Notes: generated by a model from the sequence alone, not told the origin. A stretch of DNA of 36,098 nucleotides from Pelomyxa schiedti (GCA_020536535.1 JAHLWZ010000963.1:1452-37549); one strand, 5' to 3'. Counted from the first letter of the stretch, positions 10,501 through 22,758 are shown. Made by a program: numbers and translations.

Positions 10501-12848
10501 TTGGAATGTTGAGTTTGACCTATACAAGGGAAACTTAGATATTTTTCTCAATGTGTAATATTTATCTATTTTATTTCAAACCTTCATGGGTAATGCATCG
10601 ACAGCAAGAGGTTCATGGGGCTTAGTAACGACTCGTGTTGTCACAGCTGGCTGATAGGATGCTACTGAGGTAGGTTTCATTCCAGTTTCAGTTATTGTGG
10701 TGGTTGGTAATTGTGTTGAATTAGAAGATTGCGGGATAGAAGTCTGTGGTAGTGACGGCTCAACTGTGGTTGGGGGTTTGAAGGAGGTTTCATATTGTGG
10801 GGTGGGATTTGCAAGTAGGGAAGAACTTGGTTGGTACTGTGATATCTGTTGTGTTGTAACAATTGGTGGAGTTGAAGTAGCGGAGTGATTTTTAGCAACT
10901 TGGAGAGCGATAGACTCTATTGTTGGAGGGGTGCCAGTGTGCAATTGATTAAAATATAAGAGAGATGGCAGGGGGGTAGGTTTATTCCCAAGTACTATCG
11001 AAGAGGCTGCAATTGGAGCCCTCAATGTATTTTGTGAGCTAGCATTAATTGGCGAATGGCGGGAGGTATTAAAGTAAGGCGATGCATCAATCCGAGGTGG
11101 TGTGAGGGTATACAGTAAAGGTGGGGAGGCAACTGTCTTGTCATCCTCGGAACCACTTGAATAATCACTACTCCCAGAACTTCCTGATGAAGAGTGGTCT
11201 GCCTCATAATCAATGCATGAGGAAGATTGTGAATGATGAAAGGAATAAGGTGGATAGATATGTCTAGGGAGGGCCGTTCTTCCTACACCAGGGATTTCAG
11301 GGCTCATGGCATTCGGGCGGATAATGGTACCACTCTCAGGTGACACTAGAGGAGGGGTAGTGTGCGCTCGCTTTCCGTCAGCTAGGACTGCATGATGTGG
11401 TTTCATACTGGGGCTAAGGGGTGTAGGATGCACGACATCAGGCATCGATGTCTTCCTAGGTTGTTTCCCATTCTCCGAGCAGAGAGGAGTGAGTATGGGT
11501 GCATGGTCCGAAGCAATCAATTGGCCACTCCGCCTTTTCGGTTGTGATGATCTGACATCTTCAGAGACAATTAATTGAGTGCTCCTTCGGTTTCCAGGAG
11601 TTGGAGAAGGGGTTTGTAAGTCTTCTGGTGATGTCAGTTGTGTACTTCTACGTGTACTTGCTCGAATAGATTTCACTTCTTCTGGTGTGAGCAGTCGCGG
11701 AACCCGTTTTCCGCTTCCCTGCAGAGGAACGGGCCCATCCTCAGAATAAAGTAGTTGTTCACTCCTTCGGCTGCCAGCTTTGATTGTTGTTGGTGACGGT
11801 GATGGTGAATTCCTGCCATTGTCTGCTCCCATTAATTTCAATGCTCTTGCTTCTCTATGCCTTTCTCTGATTTGGCGATCACGGTCTCCGCCCTCTCTCT
11901 CAGCATAATCTCTTTCAGGGTCACTGAGAAAGGTGTGAGGTCCCCTTAGTGACACATGGTCTGGGTTACTACATACTCTACGTTTCCATTGTCATACTCT
12001 TCTGCGTTATCAATTCCAATTTCTTCATTATCAATTAACGTAGTCCTTGCATCATATTGTTGTGATCTACGGGAAGTGGGCACAGTGGATTTTACTGTGT
12101 TGCCCTGTTGTCTGGCATAGTAAACGGCTGGATCAGAACCGGACCTGCTTCTGCCTATGATCATGTCATCCCCGTCTAAGTTGAGGCTACGTTTTGGTTT
12201 TTTTTTTTTTTAAGGAGATGATGAAGTCAGTATTGGTGCCTTTCTTCAGGAGAGATACTTTTTAGATGTCCTACGAAGATAGATTTTGAGAGCAACAGCT
12301 GAGCCAGGAGATGACATAATGACCATGTGGTTGTATGCCATAAGGGCATCATCAAGCCAAGGTGCCCCTGGTGACACTGTAACTCTGTCATGTTCATGAT
12401 CCTCATACCTACAATATAAGTTCTTGTTAACATGTGTTTTCAGCTGTACCCAAAGCACTCCCTCCCATTTAGTGTTCTTTTGTGTGTTGGGTTAAGCTTA
12501 TTATCATGTGTTCATGATTGCTTAATTGATCGATCAACAATCATGGAAACGTACTGGTGCACAGCCACCTCTGCATTGAATTCCCTGCACAAATGTCTCA
12601 CAATGAGTTGCTCAGGGGTCATCGAGGGCACGGTAACGAGCCTTATTTCGCGCTCCAGATGGCACTTGAGCCTCAACTGTTGGCCAAAAACACAAACAAA
12701 ACAACAAGGGTCAATGCATGGTTTTTTTTTGGTTGTGTGCTGTGTGTGTTTGGTATTCTACGACCGCTGTCAAACGGCAGGAAAACACAACCGACGAGAA
12801 AGTCACGCGAAAAGAGTCGATTGGGGGACGAACCTTGTCGGGAAGCAT
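7532..12848 (-). CDS. mkkA: PB1 / MAP3K kinase / F-box / WD40 protein (MEKK-alpha-like)
   Basis: This is a multidomain signalling kinase of roughly 1,350 residues. Start ATG 12848-12846 (MLPDK) is spliced to a PB1 domain ([19 protein letters not shown], then [11 protein letters not shown]), about residues 6-100. A Ser/Thr/Pro-rich linker of about 500 residues follows (11955-10576). The kinase domain has [11 protein letters not shown], the Lys in [39 protein letters not shown] and [11 protein letters not shown], so it looks active and of MAP3K/STE11 type. Next comes an F-box ([20 protein letters not shown] ... [17 protein letters not shown]) and seven WD40 repeats, for example [50 protein letters not shown] and [14 protein letters not shown] is at 7532-7534. 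An F-box plus WD40 on a MAP3K is what I recall for Dictyostelium MEKK-alpha, where it links the kinase to ubiquitination. The symbol rests on architecture only, and I do not recall a PB1 domain in that protein. Confidence 0.9.
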
Positions 12849-13128
12849 GGCTCTGGCAGCGGCGCTCGTCATTGGAGTGATTGTGGGTTGTGTCACGGTG
12901 GTGACTGCTCTTACGTGCCGTTTGGCGACGGCGCAGAGGCCAATTGTGGGCGGCGAAGGAGGAAACGAAGAAAAAGAAACGCGAACCGAAGCGGGGAAGT
13001 GTCCCTTTTTTCTCTTTATCAGAAAAAGGCATCTCTACTTTTAAGGAAGGACAGCATGTTCAGTGTTGATTTAAGGGCCAAAGGGGGGGTGAGTTTGGGG
13101 CCAGTTAACTATGACACTGTTGCTGCCT

Positions 13129-16100
13129 TCAAGTCATTTCCTGCACCAAAGTGGCTGGGTTGAGAGTGGCTAATGACAAAGTACGCAGGTTTTCAAGGGC
13201 GTCTTGGGCGTGCTCGCGGGCAAGTGAGTCTGTGCTGGTGTCTCTAATGTGCTCGAGTTGGTATCTTAGCTCTCTCACTTGTTCCCCGGTCAGTGATGCC
13301 CACAAATTCTCGCGGAGTCCTTTGAAGAGCAGTGCAACCACGTATGTGGCACCTGTATTCTTAGGTGAGTCGATGTCACTCGAGAGTGGGTAAGTACCTC
13401 TAAGGACTTCAAAGGGTGACGATGCAGAACGGAGGATGCCTGAAAGGGCACTGGCAAGTTCAGTAGCGTACAGCTTAATTCCGTGGGACAACAAAGGGCA
13501 GACGCTGCTCAGCAGGGACAGTGCACTTACCCGTACTTCCAAGGGTTCTTTTTCTTTCAAGTTCAGAAAAGCGGAGTGCATAATGATTTGGGCTGGCCAC
13601 AGTGAGAAAATTAAATTGAATGAAGAACACACCATATTTGTTGAGAAGTTCTCCTTGGCACAGAGAAACCTGAACAATGACCTCCCCCATTTTTTGTCGG
13701 GTGGGAATAGAAGTACTGCTACCATTGTATACTGCAGTAAGACGGGGTAAGACTGCGCTGGTATTGTACCCTGCACCAAGGCTGACAAGTCCACTGATAG
13801 CAGCTGTATATATTGACCTTAACAGGGCATTAGAAAAACACAAGGAGTACTGCAATAGCTTACTCTTCAGGTGAATCAAGTTGTTTGACCAATAGGTCAA
13901 AAATGGTCTGGGAATGTGACTCCAGAGTGGGGTCTCGCTCAATAATTTTGTGTCTCAGAGATATGAGTGCATGCCCACGTACGGCAACAAGGTCATGTGA
14001 GAGGTCAGAAATGATGGACTATTGAAAGAGTTAACTGTTGTAAGGTTCTTGCACATACTTGAAGAGACAAGGGTAAGGGGGTGGTAGTGGACTTGGGAGC
14101 AGGGACTGGAGGTGGCCTTTGGGCTAAGGTTGTTTTTTGCATAAGTTTGGTAAGCGATTCCAAAATATGACTGGCTGTGTGCGTTATTGCTTCATTCCCG
14201 TCATGTCTCAGCTGTTCTAGTATTGGAAGCACGTCAAAGAGAAGTGCTAAGTGCTCTGGTTGAAGTAACTCCGGGTTTACTTCTGAGCTAGCCACTGTTG
14301 ATTCCTCTGAGGGTACGAGGAGACCAAGCAATTGCAGAGCTACTGCTACAACCTCCATACTGGGGTGTCTAAGAGCGGTCTGTTTTTGTGTTTAGACGGT
14401 TTTTCCCTGGAGGTAGGGCCAGAACACACTTTGATAAAAGAGATTGCGTGGACAACGTTCTTAAGAACAGTGTATTCAAATTTTTCACAAAGAAGAGCAA
14501 GTAATGAAAAACTTCTTCTCAGCCTATAAGGGATATTAAAAGATCACTAGTGACAGAAAGGTGAAGTAATTACAAATAGTCAGATCCGACTTGCTCTGTA
14601 GTGGCTGATAGTAATTCAGTGAATACTGTTCCCGTGAGGCTATCACTATGTATATCTTGAAGCAAGTCAATCAGGCACTCTATTTCCTGGTTCATTGCCT
14701 TCTCCTGCTCTGTTTCAATCCAACTGGAGAAAGTGAGTTCCCGAAAAGACAACAAGTCAGAGACAAACCGCAACACCTGTAGCTGAATCCCACCACTGTC
14801 ACTAAAGCAGAAATCGAGAAGAAATCCATGCAAATCGCCCCACCTTATGATGCCCTCACATAGGGTGAGCTTTCTCAAAACCAAAGCTGCACTCGGGGAA
14901 CTTTCGAAAAAGGAGTGTACGAAATCAGTGACTGCTTTCCGCAGTGGTGAAACACTGTCTCGGCACACACACCATAGCCGGAAAAATGCAGGAATCGCTA
15001 TAGAAGTTAATTTGATGGATGCTTTGCCACCCTCTTATTTAAGTTGTATCCTACTTACATTCAACAAGGGCTTGATGTTTCTGGGTAATCCAAAAAGTGA
15101 AACTTGCCAGCCTTGCCATTAGTTTGACTCTCCACTCAATATCAATGTCGGGGTACAACACAGAGTCTTCTCTGAGAGGTTCCTCCCCCCGTCTGATAAA
15201 CGGTTTCTCAACTTCAGAAAGAATAGATAAACAAACTTTTGGGAGAGGAACGCAGTAAACGGTTCAAGGATATCGGATAAAAATTGTGCACCACATCCTG
15301 GTAGTCCAATAATCTACTTGTTTTATTTATTTGGTTTTTTTTTAAAAAACTAAGCCAGATGAGTGTTGCAGGAGTGCTCTTTGTGATTCCTGGTATATGT
15401 ACCGAGGAAAGAATCTCGAAAGAGGCATTGCTCAATTGAGCTGACGTGTTAAGATGCATAGTATCCCGCAATATTTCGGTAGTTTGCTGATACATGCTGC
15501 GGAGGTATGCCTAGTACTGGAGTTGGTAGCGTCCTTAAAACACTTGAATACTCACTTGCTGGTCCAATTGTTTGGGAACACACAGTATTGATTTGACTGT
15601 GCTGTGCAGTGCTTCTGCATTTCCAGACATCTCTGGTGAGCAGATTGTGGCATTTAGAAGTCCAATTAACCCCCCTTTCCGCATAAGGACTCTACTCAGA
15701 GTAACACCTGTTTTGCAGGTTTTTTTTATTATTGCTTCTGGGTAAGAAATGATACCACAAACACTCCTGAACCAAGACTGTGAAGACGATTGAAGTAATG
15801 TCATAATTGATTCAATTAGACTGTCAACTGGAAGTCTATTGTGGGTATAGTGTTACTAACAGGAAACTAGTAAGGAGCTCTGCCTAGAAATGAGGTAACT
15901 CAGTGTGGAACTGTACGCACTACCTGTCCCATTTGGTCGTGGGGAGTAGCATAAGTAGATATAAGAGACCAGGATGTCAAGGGAATAATATGGCACAACA
16001 GGAACATCAAGACCACGGCCTGAAACAAAGGCTTCAGTTTGGTGAAACTTCAAATAAAAAGGACACATTGTATTAGCTGGAGCATAAATTCAGCACACAG

Positions 16101-16888
16101 TTGAAGTTCTTCAGCTGAGCCCTTTCGTGTTGTTCTCAACTCCTGTTCTGCAAAAGTAAGATCAGGTATGCAACATGTCCAAAGAATTTTCATTTTTCGT
16201 ACTTGGGAGTTTGCTTCTTAAAGCCAATGGTGGCGCTATGCCTGCACCCAATTGATTGTCAAAAGAGGAGTGGAAATTAATACCTTCTGGAAAACAAGGG
16301 TAAATCCCCCAAACAACTACAATTTCCACTACTCTACGGAGCTCATTTTGTGCAGATATGGGCAGAAATGGAGGGCACTCAACAATCTTAGCGTTCTGCG
16401 GTGCATCACATTAAGAGGGAAAGACAAGCTCATATATACTTCTGCGAACGAAACATATTCCTCAGCCACAGAGCAAAGGTCCCTGACAAGTTCAATAGCT
16501 CTACTCACAAATCTCCACCGAACGTCCTATACAATGAGGTCACAAACCCACTCCTCATAGGAGATGAGGTCAGCACCATCTGGGAAATGAATGCCGCGAT
16601 TGCCTCACTATCGCCCAAGCTCGGTAACGCCGTAGACGCAGATGGCATAGTCGTTGCTCCGAGCATCACGGCGTCGTGGCAGTTTGTCGTAGTTGCACAT
16701 GTGTCCCCCGAAGATTCGTGCGATTGAATTATGCCAACAGCCAGTCGCCATTCAATAAGTGTAGAACGCGACGCGTCCCGCTCAGAATTACGTGCCGTAG
16801 ATCCGGTCGTGCCACTAGGTGCAAATGGCTTGGTGAGAGCGAAGATCTTGGCCATTATCGCCTTTCCGCGCCTGTCAAAGTCATCCAT
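13129..16888 (-). CDS. TANGO6: TANGO6 / RTP1 family HEAT-repeat protein
   Basis: This is a helical-repeat protein with start ATG 16888-16886 (MDDFDRRGKAIMAKIF) and stop TGA 13129-13131. The C-terminal half matches the RTP1 domains as I know them. One stretch (SHDLVAVRGHALISLRHKI) corresponds to the family pattern of a seven-residue run before an RxHGLxxLR motif. Another (AISGLVSLGAGYNTSAVLP) matches the pattern YLxAIxGLxxLA...VLPxL. VGEVIVQVSLCQGEL, EVRVSALSLLSSVCPLL and the final YVVALLFKGLRENLW ... HAQDALENL block also fit. The N-terminal exons are more divergent helical repeats (LRKAVTDFVHSFFESSPS). Yeast RTP1 is known for nuclear import of RNA polymerase II, and animal TANGO6 was found in Golgi/secretion screens. 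At least ten short introns are present. It is transcribed divergently from the homeodomain gene, with 168 bases between starts. Confidence 0.82.
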
Positions 16889-17056
16889 CGCGACTCAAGT
16901 TGTTTTTTTTTCCCCTTTTGTTCTTTGGAATTTAGTGGAAACGAAACAAACAAGTTATTCAATGCGAGGGGATTTTGAAATATCTCGGCAGGGTATGTCT
17001 GTTCGTTCCAAGGTTTTTATTTTGCATTTGTTCTTTGTTGGTTGGGTTTGTTGAGG
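16889..17056. promoter_or_regulatory. Bidirectional promoter region, TANGO6 / homeodomain gene
   Basis: Only 168 bases separate the two divergent ATG codons, so both promoters must lie here or overlap the genes. On the plus strand it is T-rich, with runs near 16904-16920 and a TTTTTATTTTGCATTTG stretch just upstream of the homeodomain start. No canonical TATA box is obvious. The call rests on position. Confidence 0.5.
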
Positions 17057-17806
17057 ATGGACAGAGTCACGTTGGAGTCCCAGAGGAGAAAAGCACAGGA
17101 TACCATAAATAGACTCCCACCATCAGGGAAAGATAGTGTCGTGGTTGACAAGGTATGCGTAGACTCTCGTTTGGTGTTTTTTTTTGTTTTTGTTTTGTTT
17201 TGTTTTTTAATTTGTTTTTTGTGGAGTTCTTGCTGTGTGACAGTTGATTGAATGATGGCTGTCGTTTGGGTAATTGTGGTGTTTGGCTTATGCGTAGATA
17301 CAAACTGTTATGTTAGATGTGCAGTGATCTATCACAGCAGCTGCTAGTGTGTGCGCTGACCGAGATACAAATCCCGAGTCAGACAGCACCAGATACTGAC
17401 TGGAAAAACCACAGTCGAACCAGGAGGAACATTCGGCCAGAGAGACCAAGAAAACGATCACTCTCAAGAGAGCAAGTGATTCCCCTCCGTATCTGGGCAC
17501 TGAACCACGTAATGTAAGAATCTTCTTCTTCAAAGATTGCAGGAAGGATATGTAGCTATTAATAATTGATTGGACTGTTCTTCTTAATTCACACCTTGTA
17601 TGTTCAGGAATATGTATCCTACTTCCGAGGAAAAAAAGGACTTGGAAGTGCTGTCTGGTTTAGATCAAAGGCAAGTAAATGACTGGTTCAGCAACCTCAG
17701 AAAAGTATCTAACCACTTCCTCACGGCTATTAATAACTCACAAAACAAAGAGAGTAATCAAGCCCTTGCAAATCGAATTCACGCAACCAGAGAGTCCCAG
17801 CGATAA
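17057..17806 (+). CDS. TALE-type homeodomain protein, 156 residues
   Basis: Three exons join in one frame. They are 17057-17152, 17338-17513 and 17608-17806, which give 471 bases including the TAA stop. The introns are GTATGC to CACAG and GTAAGA to TTCAG. The protein starts MDRVTLESQRRKAQDT. A basic segment (RNIRPERPRKRSLSREQ) leads into a homeodomain that fills much of the C-terminal half. Helix 1 includes LSREQVIPLRIWALNHV. The loop carries the extended TALE signature MNMYPTSEEKKDLEVLSGL, and helix 3 is DQRQVNDWFSNLRKV. The helix-3 core WFxN is intact, and the final Arg expected in WFxNxR is present (WFSNLR). It is expected to be a nuclear DNA-binding regulator. No MEIS, KNOX or PBC partner domain is present in the short N-terminus. 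Confidence 0.9.
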
Positions 17807-18076
17807 AGCCTGAGAGACATAGGTTTTGGTTGTGCTTTTTTTATCAGATACAACAAGAAACACCACATGATAATCAAAAAACCCAAAGAGCACAAGAACA
17901 AAAGCATAATCACCTTGTTGTTCCTTACGATGCAACAGTGGCACCATCGACGTTTTAAGCAACGAGCTCCAGATAGCAATCAAAAGGAAAAAAACGAACA
18001 ACAAAACTTTAAATCTACGAAGAAAGGTTTTTTTGCCGAAGAAGCCCAAACAAGAAGGAAGAAGGGTGAAGAAAGG

Positions 18077-21000
18077 ATGTCGTCGGACGACAGGGCACCG
18101 GACCAGCGACAAAGGGACGACGAACAACACCAACAAAGGCACCGGCACAGGCACAAAACTCGTGGGTCAGATTCTGACCACAGCCCATCGCCCAAATCGG
18201 GTCGCTCGCCGTCACCAAAGCCCTCGCCTCCTTCTTCTTGTTGTTCTTCTTCTTCGTCGTCGTCGAATGCAACTACAGTGACGTCATCCCCGCTTTCTCC
18301 GAGGGGCGCCGCCGCCCACTCTGCCGGCGCGCTTTCGCAGCCAACCAGTGCAGTTGCATCGTCGACGTCATCCGCTAAAAGCGGCCACCATCACCACAGA
18401 CACCACCACAGCGGGTCCAGCGGGAACGAGGACAGACATTCTCCCAGAGAATCGCCGGTTGACCCGGTCCTGCCCCGCGGCTGCGGGATTTTCCATCGAA
18501 CCGTCGCGCCTGCCTCTGGATTTGTGTTCCTTGGGATGCGGTCATGTGCAATTTCCGCGCATTTGTGCAGTGCTTTTGCCAGGGTGCACGTGACTCAGGC
18601 TTTCGAAACTTGTCTGGTGGACGAAAATACGACATACGAGTAGGGGCCAAATATCTCCTTTACTTAAAAATCAACTGGGAAACGAAATAATTACCACCAG
18701 GTACAATTTCATGCCTTCAGCACACTGCAATGTCATAGAAGAAATAAAAGTTAATGTTGCAGAGCATTCACGATTTACCTCTGGTGACTTTTTTAATCCT
18801 GCTTTCTTGCTCCAACACTACGTCATCAGTAGGAAATGACCATAGTTCAAGACCGTATTCAATTAAGATAGGACATATTTCGCGTGGTGAACGTGTAGAA
18901 GTACATGTGATTTACCTTGTTTTCCTGAAATCTCACAGTTTGCCAAAAACCAGTCTTACTTTGAACTGAAAAAAAACAACAACAAAAAAAAGAATTGAAT
19001 ACTAGGAAGTTCACAATACCTGCGGATGTTGCCCCTTCAGTTTTACTAGATCACACAGCCTCTCAGTCTATGGAAAGGCCTCAGGCAGTTCATTTGGCAA
19101 CACCAACTGAAAATGGACTTTTTGTTAAACTCCATATATCTACGGACACAAAAACCAATCCTCCACCACCACTTCCCAATGTTCAGTGCACCTCACATGA
19201 ATTTGTTGTCCAATCTCACCGCACTTCATCAGCTCTTATATGTCATGGCTCTCAGGTGGTGTTCCTCATGAATTAATGTTTCTCTTTTTTTTACCTATTG
19301 GCAGAGAACCGGGCTGTCACGAAATATGGTATTCTCTGTCACTGATGATTTGTGCAGTACAAATCCGCATGGATGGGTTGAAGTGTTCCCTACAAACCCC
19401 AACCTGGTTTCTCTTACTTCTCAGTTCCCCCCTTCTCAACCTCATAAATTAGGGTGACCCAGAAGATCCAGCTGCAAGTGTAAGACAAACTTACCTGTGG
19501 TCCTTCATTTTCCAGTTTTGCGCACCTCGAGCAACTACTCAGAAACGAAGTTGCTTGATAATTGCTATTGACTTGTTCTCAACCTATCACTTTGCAATTT
19601 TCTTACTTAGAAATCTCAGACTCCATACTAGTAGCCAAGTTCACCAAGCAAGTTTATGTAAATATCTGAAAAGTCAGCTCTCTCAAATACCTGAACATGT
19701 AGCAGTCAATGTAATTGCCTACACTCCAGTACTTTCTTGTGCATTTCTTGCACCTGAAAATAGGAGGTCTGTTCGTTGTGCTTAGGCCTCTTTAGATTGA
19801 CTACAATCCTTATTAGTGATGTAAGTGTTGAACAAGTCGGAGACTTCATATCTCAAATAAGAATTCCTGACAAAGGTTTCTTTCCCTGAAGAAGGAAAAA
19901 GGGAAAACTAAATCAAGGATACAGGTGGTGATCTCCTGGAACCCCTTAGGACCGAGCTTAGCAAATACCCTACAGCAAGACAGCTTCTACTTATAACAGA
20001 TACCACTACTGAAGAGTATCTTGCACCCATTTTTCAACTCTGTGGGGACCTTGGTATTTATTTATCTTATCAGCACAACAAGTTTATGACTATACTCCAG
20101 AGACTCGAGCCCTAGCCTTTTTAGTAGGTGACGAAAAACCACTTCTGTCTTGTGGGTTGCGGTATACAATGAAGTCCCAAGGGAATTACGTCTATCGCAT
20201 AAACAATTCTTCCAAGATTCATTCCTTCAAACACTCTCTGAAAGATGCCTTTCTACGGTTGATTCTTTGTACTTCCCCCCTTTTTTACTTATTTAACAGG
20301 GCATCTGATCCTGTTTGTGTTGATGCTTATCTGGATTGGGGCCCCCTGGTCGTCAACACTGTTTGTCTTGTTACAGATTGTTTCCTTGTTCAACATCTCT
20401 TTTTTTCCAGATTCCCAAGTTGTTACCTCCACTTTTTTCAAGCTCAGTTTACACTGTCGTTGGCTATTCATCATGCCACAATTCCAATCGACGCCCTATA
20501 GTGCGACTAGGTTGCCGTTCTTTTTCTGATAATACAGATGTTTGGTTGTCTCCTTTACCTTTTTCTGGCGTTACTGTGCTCACGGCGAATACTTTATTGT
20601 ATCCTTCTTTCTATGCATATGAGGTTCTTACTGCAGTTTAGAAAACAGCCACTTTCAACCAACGGCTCTTTGCATCTGAACTCTGCTGTAAAAGATATTT
20701 CTGCCCGTATTCATTCTTCTTCCGTTCCGCCTGTTACGTAAGTTTAAACATGTTCATAACTCCAGTGTAACTTGTTATAGAAATAGTATTGGAAGAGGTC
20801 CACCTATGAGAACGCCAAATTTTGCACCGTTGTTCACATCTTTTTATCTTAACCCTTGTTTTTTGACTTACAACATCATTACAGTCCCAATTCTGGACGC
20901 ATTAACCGGTCGTTGAGTGGCTCTAACATTCCCGCGATGGAGTCTTCTGTCTCACACTCTCCGGTTAGCCCTCTTCAGATACATGCAATTCAGTCTGAAC

Positions 21001-22703
21001 ATGTGTCTTTGGGGCATCTTCCTCATTCCCATTCCATGCAGATGGCTCATCCTCAGCGAACACCACCAACGTCCCCAAATGGGACACTTCCAAGTGACTC
21101 GTTAGCATCAGTTAGTTCCCCAACACCACTTTCACAATCAGCTCAATCAAACTCTCCAAGATCCATCCGTTCGCAGGTGCAGTAACTTAATCATGAACGT
21201 CTCCTCACGTTTTCACAGGCATTGCGAATGCACAAGTCTGTGCACGCCTTGTTTGAACTGGTCCCAGAAACATTTTCGTACACATTGCAAATGAGCTTAC
21301 CTGAGGCTTATCCTATGGCACTACACTTTGCAATTCAAGTGAAAACCTTTCTTCCTCCCCCTAAAACTCACCCCAACGGCAGCGGATTGAAGAATTGCGG
21401 GGAACAACTCAACTTTCCACTTGCGATATGGAATTAGCACGAGCTTGCTCAGATTATGTTATAAACGGCCCCCGCTTCAACGAGTGCTTGAATAAAGGTG
21501 CCACTGTGGAACCACACTGCACTGTGAATTGCGTACAAGTTAGGGACTTAGTTTTGGCTTATATCGAAAAGAATGGCTTGAAAGAGCCAATAAAATGTCC
21601 AGTTGTGGAAGCCTATGGTGCTTCGAAACAAGTACAAATACTTAGCTTTAACCTTTCTTTTAAGTTTCCTTAGGGTCCCAGACCATCTATGGAAGATTGT
21701 TACATTCTCCTTCCACACATAAACTCTCTTTACGATTTAAAACCAGGACATCCCCCTGAAGTAATTTTCACCACTGGCTGACGTTTCTAAAATGCATTTA
21801 GGCTTTTTATGCAATATTTGATGGACATCGAGGTCACTTTGCTGCCCAATACAGCAGAATAAACCTCCACCACCAGATTTACACGGATCCTTCATATTAT
21901 TCTGATCCTCAGGTTAGTGTCCTTCCTACTTTACTTGACTCTCTGCTTATTAAAAATTCCAAACCAAAGCAAGCAATCACGAATGCCTACGTTAAAACGG
22001 ACCGCACATTTAACCTCTACGCACCAGCACGAAAATTAACGGCAGGGTGCACTGCCGTTACAGCAATGTTAACGGGTAGAAACAAACTTGTGGTTGCTAA
22101 TGTTGGTGACTCTGAAGCAGTTTTATGTAGTGCAGGTTAAACTTCCTCTCTTCTGGTGACGGCTTCTTTCTCACATTACCACCATCAGGCAAGGCAGTTC
22201 GATTGACAACAATGCACAATCCCCTACTTGCATCTGAGAAAGTGCGAGTCACAGATGCCGGTGGCTGTATTGTGTGGTATGGGACTTGGCGTGTCAACGG
22301 AATTCTGGCTGTAACAAGATCAATTGGCGATTACCAAAATGAACAGGTTACTCGCACAATCACACATTTTGCATTCCACACGAGACGAGACTCACCACAA
22401 TTGCAGGTAATCGCGGATCCAGCCATTTGTGAGAGGACCCTAACACCTGAAGACGAATTCTTGGTTTTAGGCTCAGATGGTCTATTTGATGTACTGGGTC
22501 ACCAAGTTGTAGTTGGTACTTTTTCCCAGTTTGGTGTAATTCTGAGTAATTTATTTCCTGTAGATATTGTAAAAAAATTGCTCCAAGAGAATGTCGCCCC
22601 AAAGGACATTCCCGAGAAATTAGTTGATGCAGCCATGGAGGCCAAAACCAAAGACAACACCACAGTTTTGATTATTTTTTTCAACAGAACAGTAAATATG
22701 TAG
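18077..22703 (+). CDS. VIT-VWA-PP2C phosphatase fusion protein
   Basis: This is one spliced gene of roughly 1,230 residues. Start ATG 18077 opens a Ser/His-rich disordered N-terminus. A VIT domain follows (ARVHVTQAFETCLVDENTTY, then SIKIGHISRGERVEVHVIYL and KFTIPADVAPSV). A VWA-like domain comes next (CLIIAIDLFSTYH, GGDLLEPLRTELSKYPTARQ, LLLITDTTTEEY, ETRALAFLVGDEK). The usual post-VWA segment is present (DAYLDWGPL ... IPKLLPPLFSSSVY). After a Ser/Pro linker (20883-21178) comes a PP2C domain at about residues 950-1225. Its metal-site motifs are intact: GPRPSMEDCYI, AFYAIFDGHRGHF, NVGDSEAVLC, TRSIGDYQ, LGSDGLFDVL and KDNTTVLII. It should be an active Mg/Mn Ser/Thr phosphatase. The MIDAS of the VWA is degenerate (DLFST instead of DxSxS), so metal-dependent binding there is doubtful. 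TAG is at 22701-22703. Some intron borders in the VIT/VWA part are ambiguous. Confidence 0.87.
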
Positions 22704-22758
22704 TGTTGTTATTTTTCACATTTTCTTTCTCTGAAAGCAACAGCCCTTCATTTTTTTA

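Noticed and set aside
12847-13044. Plus-strand frame starting [20 protein letters not shown], like a small membrane protein
   Set aside because: It overlaps the first exon and promoter region of the kinase gene on the other strand, is short and has no family match. The first PB1 exon splices well to MLPDK, so the minus-strand start is preferred.
19767-19795. A 29-base intron in the VWA region
   Set aside because: A 47-base alternative (GTGCAT to GCTTAG) also restores frame and gives a smoother VWA strand, so this site is not used as evidence for tiny introns.
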